A DNA stretch of 12,424 bases from Methanobacteriota archaeon. Its GTDB lineage: Archaea; Methanobacteriota; Methanobacteria; Methanobacteriales; Methanobacteriaceae. Numbering within the stretch: position 1 is the first letter of the stretch; each line of letters starts with the position of its first letter. Both the position numbers and the translations under genes were made by a program. The stretch is from NCBI GenBank assembly GCA_023436175.1, contig JAEZKE010000075.1:1-12424 (forward strand), in the 5' to 3' direction. This document shows positions 7,643 through 12,424 of the stretch, in pieces. The notes under the pieces are model-generated. The model saw nothing but the letters and a program-made list of their open reading frames with translations, did no database searches and was not told the origin of the DNA.

Positions 7643-8821
7643 ATGAAAATAGGATACTTCATCAGTCATTTTCCATACATAGATCGTATCAACGATACAG
7701 ATTATAATAAGAAATACGCCCACGGTGGTACTGAAATTGCTGCTTACCAGTTAGCACGCAATATAGCAAAAATGGACGAAGTAGAAATTTTCACCACCTC
7801 AATTAATTCTAAAGATTCACGTGAAATTTCAGAGAACATGGTAATTCGCCGTTATGGCACCATTTTAAAAATTGCAAGTGCAAATCTATCATTTAATATC
7901 TTATACAAACCTTTAAACTGTAAAATAGATATTGCACATGCTCATTACAACATGCCCTATTCTGACTATTCTGCACTGAGATATGCAAAAAGAAATAAAG
8001 TGCCGTTTGTGGTTACTTATCATGCAGATGCACAGGAAAATGGAGGAAATTTAATCCGCAACTGGGCGCAAATAATTTACAATAGATCTATACTTAAAAA
8101 TGTTTTAAATGGTGCGGATGTAATAATCGCTACATCAAACGCATATATAAATGAATCTAAGTTTTTGGGAAATTACAGAGATAAAATAGAAGTAATTCCA
8201 AACGGAATTAATTTAGAAGAATTCGATATTAATCTTTCAAAGGAAGAATGCAGAGATAAGCTAGGTTTACCACATGATAAAAAAATAATATTGTTTTTTG
8301 GTAATATTGTGTCATATAAAGGCCCTCATATCTTATTAAAAGCTTTTTCGAAAGTAAAAACAGAATTTGAAGATGTAAAATTAGTTTTTGCAGGTAGAGG
8401 GGGGATGCAGGAGGAACTCACAAAATTAACTGTAGAATTAGGTATAAAAAATGATATCCTGTTTACAGGATATGTGGACGAGAGATTAAAACCATTTTAT
8501 TATAAATCTGCAGATATTTTCTGTCTTCCTTCAATTACAATGGCTGAAGCATTTGGAATTGTAAATTTAGAAGCTATGGCTTGCGGTATTCCAGTTATAT
8601 CTTCTAAACTTGGGGGGATTCCAGATGTTGTTGATGACAGAGAAACTGGACTTCTTGTTAAACCCAAAGATGAAGAATCACTGGCAGAAAGTATACTATT
8701 TTTACTTGAAAATGAAGATGTTGCCAAAAAAATGGGAAGTAATGGGAAAAAGAAAGTGGAAGAGTACTCCTGGAAAAAAATAGCAGAAAAGACACAAAAA
8801 ATTTATGAAAGATTAATTTAA
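7643..8821 (+). CDS. GT4 family glycosyltransferase (GT-B fold)
   Basis: A 392-residue retaining glycosyltransferase, normal length for GT4. The N-terminal domain has the glycine-rich HGGTE loop at 27-31, and HAHYNMPYSD around 99-108 matches the usual acceptor-side His region. The C-terminal nucleotide-sugar domain has FFGNIVSYKGPHILLKA (218-234), including the phosphate-contacting Lys. The E-x7-E signature is E302-A-F-G-I-V-N-L-E310, followed by AMACGIPVIS. It has no membrane segment and probably works at the cytoplasmic face on a lipid-linked glycan. The acceptor and sugar are not predictable. It ends 5 bases before the stop of the oppositely oriented GT2 gene, so the two transcripts must overlap or end inside each other. 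Confidence 0.92.
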   Translation: MKIGYFISHFPYIDRINDTDYNKKYAHGGTEIAAYQLARNIAKMDEVEIFTTSINSKDSREISENMVIRRYGTILKIASANLSFNILYKPLNCKIDIAHAHYNMPYSDYSALRYAKRNKVPFVVTYHADAQENGGNLIRNWAQIIYNRSILKNVLNGADVIIATSNAYINESKFLGNYRDKIEVIPNGINLEEFDINLSKEECRDKLGLPHDKKIILFFGNIVSYKGPHILLKAFSKVKTEFEDVKLVFAGRGGMQEELTKLTVELGIKNDILFTGYVDERLKPFYYKSADIFCLPSITMAEAFGIVNLEAMACGIPVISSKLGGIPDVVDDRETGLLVKPKDEESLAESILFLLENEDVAKKMGSNGKKKVEEYSWKKIAEKTQKIYERLI

Positions 8822-8826
8822 TTAAT

Positions 8827-9870
8827 TTATGTTCTTAAAATTTTGATTCCGTCTTTAATTGCTTTTAAAAATGATTTATAACGTTTTAAATTTTTAAAGT
8901 ATATTAAATCAATTGCACTGATTAACCAGAAATCAAAAATAAAGAAATATAATAAAAATGATAGAGTTTGCCAGTTGTTGCTATATTTTTTAACAAATAA
9001 AAATCTATTTTTAGTTTCCAGATAGTCTACAAATAAATTAGTGTTTCTATTGGTAGAACCCCCTATTTTATGCCACATCTTGGATTTATAAGCATAAACA
9101 GATTTCCAGCCACAATTATATCCACGTATAGCCCAATCATTTTCTTCCCTATAAGAAACATATTCTTTATCCAACAAACCTACATCTCTAATCATTTGGA
9201 CTCTTGCCAGTAAACAACACCCATGGATGTAGTCGACCTCTTGATTTGTATCATACTGACCTTTATCAATTTCTTTGTAACCAATATGGCTTGGTTTGAA
9301 TTTCCATAGATTCTGTTTTCCTCCCGCGAAATTTATAACATTTTTTCTCCCATTATAATTATAATAGTAAACCTTTGGTCCTACAAATCCTATTTTTGGG
9401 TCGTTTTCTGCAACCTTTACTAATTCATTCAAGAAACACTCGTCAACAACAGTATCATTGTTTAAAAGTAGAATATAATCCGAATTTAGATTTTTTAATA
9501 CATAACGAATTCCTATATTGTTACCTTCAGTAAATCCATGATTTTCACTGTTTTTAATGAGTATCAATCTTTTGTTCGGTTGAAAATCATGGAATTTATT
9601 TTCTGACGTTTCGTTTTCAATTTCTTTTTCTGTATATTCCACTATTTCAATAGGTTTATTACTGGAAGTATATTCAAAAAAGTCAGATTCTGGACTTAAT
9701 TTACCCCTACAATAATCTCTTATCTTCTCAATCGAATCATCAGATGAAGAATTGTCCAGAACAATCACATTATAGTTAGAATAACTGATCTGGTAGAGTG
9801 ATTCCAGACATTCTATTGTGTCCTGCCATCCATTCCAGTTAAGAATGATTACTGTGACCCTTGAAATCAT
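8827..9870 (-). CDS. GT2 glycosyltransferase, rhamnosyltransferase-like
   Basis: A 347-residue family 2 enzyme of the kind annotated as rhamnosyltransferase or WbbL-like. Seen: LNWNGWQDTIECLESL at 10-25, VLDNSSSDDS at 37-46, the metal-binding LLLNNDTVVD at 134-143, HGCCLLARV at 216-224, REENDWAIRG at 241-250 (the ED-D/W catalytic region) and HKIGGS at 267-272. A hydrophobic stretch near 302-325 may sit in or on the membrane. Residues about 52-100 form an acidic insertion between the first strands that most relatives lack or have shorter. The ATG is four bases after the stop of the WsaF-like gene, with a GTGAT-like site within that stop region, so the two genes are translated from one message. 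Confidence 0.9.
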   Translation of the reverse strand: MISRVTVIILNWNGWQDTIECLESLYQISYSNYNVIVLDNSSSDDSIEKIRDYCRGKLSPESDFFEYTSSNKPIEIVEYTEKEIENETSENKFHDFQPNKRLILIKNSENHGFTEGNNIGIRYVLKNLNSDYILLLNNDTVVDECFLNELVKVAENDPKIGFVGPKVYYYNYNGRKNVINFAGGKQNLWKFKPSHIGYKEIDKGQYDTNQEVDYIHGCCLLARVQMIRDVGLLDKEYVSYREENDWAIRGYNCGWKSVYAYKSKMWHKIGGSTNRNTNLFVDYLETKNRFLFVKKYSNNWQTLSFLLYFFIFDFWLISAIDLIYFKNLKRYKSFLKAIKDGIKILRT

Positions 9871-9874
9871 GTTA

Positions 9875-11071
9875 TCACTGCAAAATATTTTGAGCTTTTA
9901 TGAGAATTTCATTAAATTGCTGAGCTGATTTTTTCCAGCTAGTTTTTTCGTTGATTATCTTATTTTGTGCCCTATTAAATAGTTCATTTAACTCTTTTTG
10001 ATGATTTACATAATAATGAACTTTATTAAATAGGTCCCCTATTTCAGATTTGATGAATATCATTTCTTCTTCTGTAAAAAATGTAGGGGCACTTCCATCA
10101 ATAAAATCTATCACTGGAAGACCTGATAATATCATTTCATAATTGACCAGCGATATATTGGTTAAAGATGCTACCAGTCCAAAGTGAGAGTTTTGATATA
10201 AATCTACTAACTCATAGTCTTTTAATTTACCTAAATTATTAATGTAAGGTATTTTTATTAGTTTATCAAGTCCAAACACATTTAATATTACAGTATAACC
10301 CAGATCCTTCATTTTTTCTTGTAAATATTTCATCTGTTCCAGTAATATAAATGGGGCTCTTTTTTCATCTGTTTTAAGATATACTGCAATTTTAATTTCA
10401 TTATCTATTTTAATTGCCCGGTTATGCAGTTTATATTTGTTTATTTCAACTGGAAAATCTATATAATCTACATCTCTGGAAGTTATATCTTCAATCTGGT
10501 CTTTATTCCATTTTCCAAGACTTACCATATGAAAACCAAATTTGTACGTATTCAAGGATAAATAATAATAATCGCTTACTGGAAAAAAATAGGGCTCAAA
10601 ATCTTGAACAAAATACATTTTATAATCAAAATTATTCTGATGAGCCAATAGATGATAGCCAGATAACCAGGAAGTGGCAATTCCAATATCAAAATTCAAT
10701 TTAACAATATCATTTTTTTCCAGGAAAACTCCTTTATAATTAAATAAATTAGTTTTTGCATTCAATTCCATTTCTTTTTTCTCTTGATTTTCATAGGGTA
10801 TGTAATATATTTCATGCCCTAATTCAGACAAATAGGTGCCTAATCTCAATATAGAAGTGTGTCCTCCATTTAAAGCTTCCATTCCCGGAATGATAAATGC
10901 AATTTTATATGAACTCCTCCTTTTGAGTTCTTGGTTGGCACAGTTAAACGAATTTATGTCTAAAAGAACGCTGAAATCATTATTAAACCTGTTTAAAAAA
11001 TATTTAAAGAGAATAAAACTACGTAATCTTTTAAAAACATTAGAATTCATTATTAATGTTGAAAATTTCAT
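9875..11071 (-). CDS. WsaF-like glycosyltransferase (rhamnosyltransferase-related, GT4-like)
   Basis: A 398-residue GT-B protein resembling WsaF, the rhamnosyltransferase of S-layer glycan synthesis in Geobacillus, and related rhamnan-synthesis proteins. The recognisable core is YFVQDFEPYFFP (153-164) and the following TYKFGFHMVSLGKW (175-188), a conserved block of that group. Upstream is the glycine-rich NGGHTSI (68-74) of the N-terminal domain. The C-terminal domain has SLTNISLVNYEMILSGLPVID (302-322), with E312 in the place of the usual GT4 nucleotide-sugar Glu. The ~50 residues before the first strand are extra and basic/hydrophobic, possibly a membrane-association helix. Ribosome-binding site is weak (AGGA about ten bases upstream). 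It overlaps functionally with the next GT2 gene, four bases away. Specific sugar is inferred only from family. Confidence 0.8.
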   Translation of the reverse strand: MKFSTLIMNSNVFKRLRSFILFKYFLNRFNNDFSVLLDINSFNCANQELKRRSSYKIAFIIPGMEALNGGHTSILRLGTYLSELGHEIYYIPYENQEKKEMELNAKTNLFNYKGVFLEKNDIVKLNFDIGIATSWLSGYHLLAHQNNFDYKMYFVQDFEPYFFPVSDYYYLSLNTYKFGFHMVSLGKWNKDQIEDITSRDVDYIDFPVEINKYKLHNRAIKIDNEIKIAVYLKTDEKRAPFILLEQMKYLQEKMKDLGYTVILNVFGLDKLIKIPYINNLGKLKDYELVDLYQNSHFGLVASLTNISLVNYEMILSGLPVIDFIDGSAPTFFTEEEMIFIKSEIGDLFNKVHYYVNHQKELNELFNRAQNKIINEKTSWKKSAQQFNEILIKAQNILQ

Positions 11072-11101
11072 ATTTATACATTCCTATGAGTTAAAAATAG
11101 A

Positions 11102-11120
11102 TATTAAATGATATTTAATA
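11102..11120. repeat. inverted repeat in the leader of the WsaF-like gene
   Basis: TATTAAAT (11102-11109) and ATTTAATA (11113-11120) pair around loop GAT, a perfect 8-bp all-A/T stem. It lies 31-49 bases upstream of the ATG in the 101-base gap after the flippase gene. It may be a promoter element with operator character, a processing site between operon genes, or chance in A+T-rich DNA. Confidence 0.3.
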
Positions 11121-11172
11121 ACAAAGAAGTCAAAGACCAACATAATTTTTCTTTTTATCCTTAGAATTTATA

Positions 11173-12424
11173 CTATTCTCTTTTTATAACTTGCTTAAAT
11201 AAGTATTTATCTACATCATCAATTCCATTAATTAAATATAGTACCAGTACATACGCCAAAATTGCCAAAGGTACCAGGATCAGTAAATTAAGAAGTTTGA
11301 GATATGCTATAAAAACACTCATAATTACAGTACTGAAAATTACTTTTAATAATATTTCCTTGACACTTCTCAGAGGTATATCATAACCAATTTTATAGTT
11401 GATCTTTATAACACTGATTACAATAAAAATTTCTGTTATTACAGTTGAGATACCAGCACCAACATAGCTGAATTTTGGAATTAAAATTAAATTAAGCAAA
11501 ATATTTATAACAACACCTATTGTTGAAATTTTAGTCATTATCAGCTGTTTATTTATAGATTCCAATAATTTAATAAATGATGCACCAGCGAAAGTGAAAA
11601 CGGTAGTCCATATCAATATTTGTAATGCGATTACGGACTGCAAATATCCATAACCAAATACAAAGATTATAATATTGTCTGCTAAAATTGTAACTGCAGC
11701 TCCTAACGGGATTCCAGTTACGATCATCAATTTAAAATATTTTTCATTAATTAATTTCAATGCATCCTGTGAAGATATATGAAATTTAGACATTGAAGGA
11801 AAAATTGCAGTATTAATGGTAATTGGAACATATAACAGGGCAAGAATCAAACGGTAAGATGCATTATACCATCCTACTACTTCATTTCCCTGGATTAAAG
11901 AAAGCATAACTGAATCTATATAATTATATACCATACTGGATAGTCCAGTTAAACCAAAAGGCAGTGCTTCTTTTAAAGTAGGTTTCCAGAAACAAGTGTC
12001 GATTTTTACTTTAGATAATGAAAAGTTCAAGAGGTATGCAATGAAAATATACACCAGACTAATTACACTGGAAAAGAAGAATATAAAGGCAAATTCTTCT
12101 ACATTGAATCCGTAGTACATTCCAATAATAACACCCATAAACATTATAACATTGTTTATTACCAGTCCAATTGAGGGATGTCCCATTTTTTCATGAGCTT
12201 GAAAAATAGAATTAAAAATTCCTGAAAATGAAGTTAATATGCTGGACAGTGCCACAAAATAAACAACATTTGTGGTTTCAGATGGGTAACCAAGTAAATT
12301 TATAACTACTGCTAACGATCCAAATGTGAAAATGGACAGAATTATCTTCATGGGTATAATATTGTTGAAATATTTACTGGACAGTGCCCTATCTCTTGCT
12401 ATTTCTCTAACTGTTAAAGTATTT
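11173..12424 (-). CDS. Wzx-type polysaccharide flippase, N-terminus cut by window
   Basis: A polytopic membrane protein of the MATE/MVF superfamily, polysaccharide-transport group, that would move a lipid-linked oligosaccharide across the cytoplasmic membrane. The frame stays open to the right edge: before the internal Met at 12351 it reads NTLTVREIARDRALSS..., a typical end of the first-loop region in these flippases. So the true start, roughly 50-60 residues further out, is outside the window. About 416 residues are visible, with many hydrophobic helices broken by short loops such as KMGHPS, SKFHISSQD and the ESINKQ segment. It stops with TAG at 11173-11175 and is followed 101 bases later by the WsaF-like gene on the same strand, consistent with a glycan-export gene group. 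Confidence 0.9.
   Translation of the reverse strand, partial: NTLTVREIARDRALSSKYFNNIIPMKIILSIFTFGSLAVVINLLGYPSETTNVVYFVALSSILTSFSGIFNSIFQAHEKMGHPSIGLVINNVIMFMGVIIGMYYGFNVEEFAFIFFFSSVISLVYIFIAYLLNFSLSKVKIDTCFWKPTLKEALPFGLTGLSSMVYNYIDSVMLSLIQGNEVVGWYNASYRLILALLYVPITINTAIFPSMSKFHISSQDALKLINEKYFKLMIVTGIPLGAAVTILADNIIIFVFGYGYLQSVIALQILIWTTVFTFAGASFIKLLESINKQLIMTKISTIGVVINILLNLILIPKFSYVGAGISTVITEIFIVISVIKINYKIGYDIPLRSVKEILLKVIFSTVIMSVFIAYLKLLNLLILVPLAILAYVLVLYLINGIDDVDKYLFKQVIKRE

Noticed and set aside
12351..12351. ATG at 12351 as the flippase start
   Set aside because: The frame continues upstream to the window edge with conserved flippase-like sequence, so this Met is internal.

Overview
The window looks like a piece of a methanogenic archaeon's chromosome, most likely a Methanobacterium-type member of the Methanobacteriales. 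The support is low G+C, TATA-box promoters, ribosome-binding sites of the GGTGA(T) type, an archaeal tRNA-guanine transglycosylase with a PUA tail, a Methanosarcina-type iron-sulfur flavoprotein and archaeal cell-envelope glycan genes. Genus level is an inference from general knowledge; no database was searched.

Left part (1-3422, minus strand): two tRNA-modification genes. tgtA, which inserts preQ0 at tRNA position 15, runs off the left edge and starts at a TTG. Upstream of it lies a gap with nested inverted repeats (2062-2195), then a stand-alone MnmC2-like methyltransferase with a cysteine-rich C-terminus.

Middle (3423-6150): a roughly 740-base divergent gap is mostly filled by a packed array of about 17 small hairpins (3592-4024), nearly all with three-base loops. 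It is the most unusual object in the window. To its right is a gene for an NADP-dependent secondary-alcohol dehydrogenase of the Thermoanaerobacter brockii type, with all zinc and NADP residues present. Next comes a single-gene unit for an iron-sulfur flavoprotein (Isf family), with a good TATA box and a perfect palindrome across its expected transcription start. Together these two genes suggest redox and alcohol metabolism, but they are separated by 331 bases and need not be co-regulated.

Right part (6151-12424): envelope polysaccharide or glycoprotein genes in two converging groups that meet with only 5 bases between stop codons. Plus strand: a DPM1-like GT2 glycosyltransferase, a DUF2304 membrane protein and a GT4 glycosyltransferase. 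Minus strand: a Wzx-type flippase (cut by the right edge), a WsaF-like rhamnosyltransferase-family protein and a GT2 rhamnosyltransferase-like enzyme. The simplest reading is that the transferases build a lipid-linked glycan and the flippase moves it across the membrane. No tRNA, rRNA, CRISPR array, transposase or integrase was seen.
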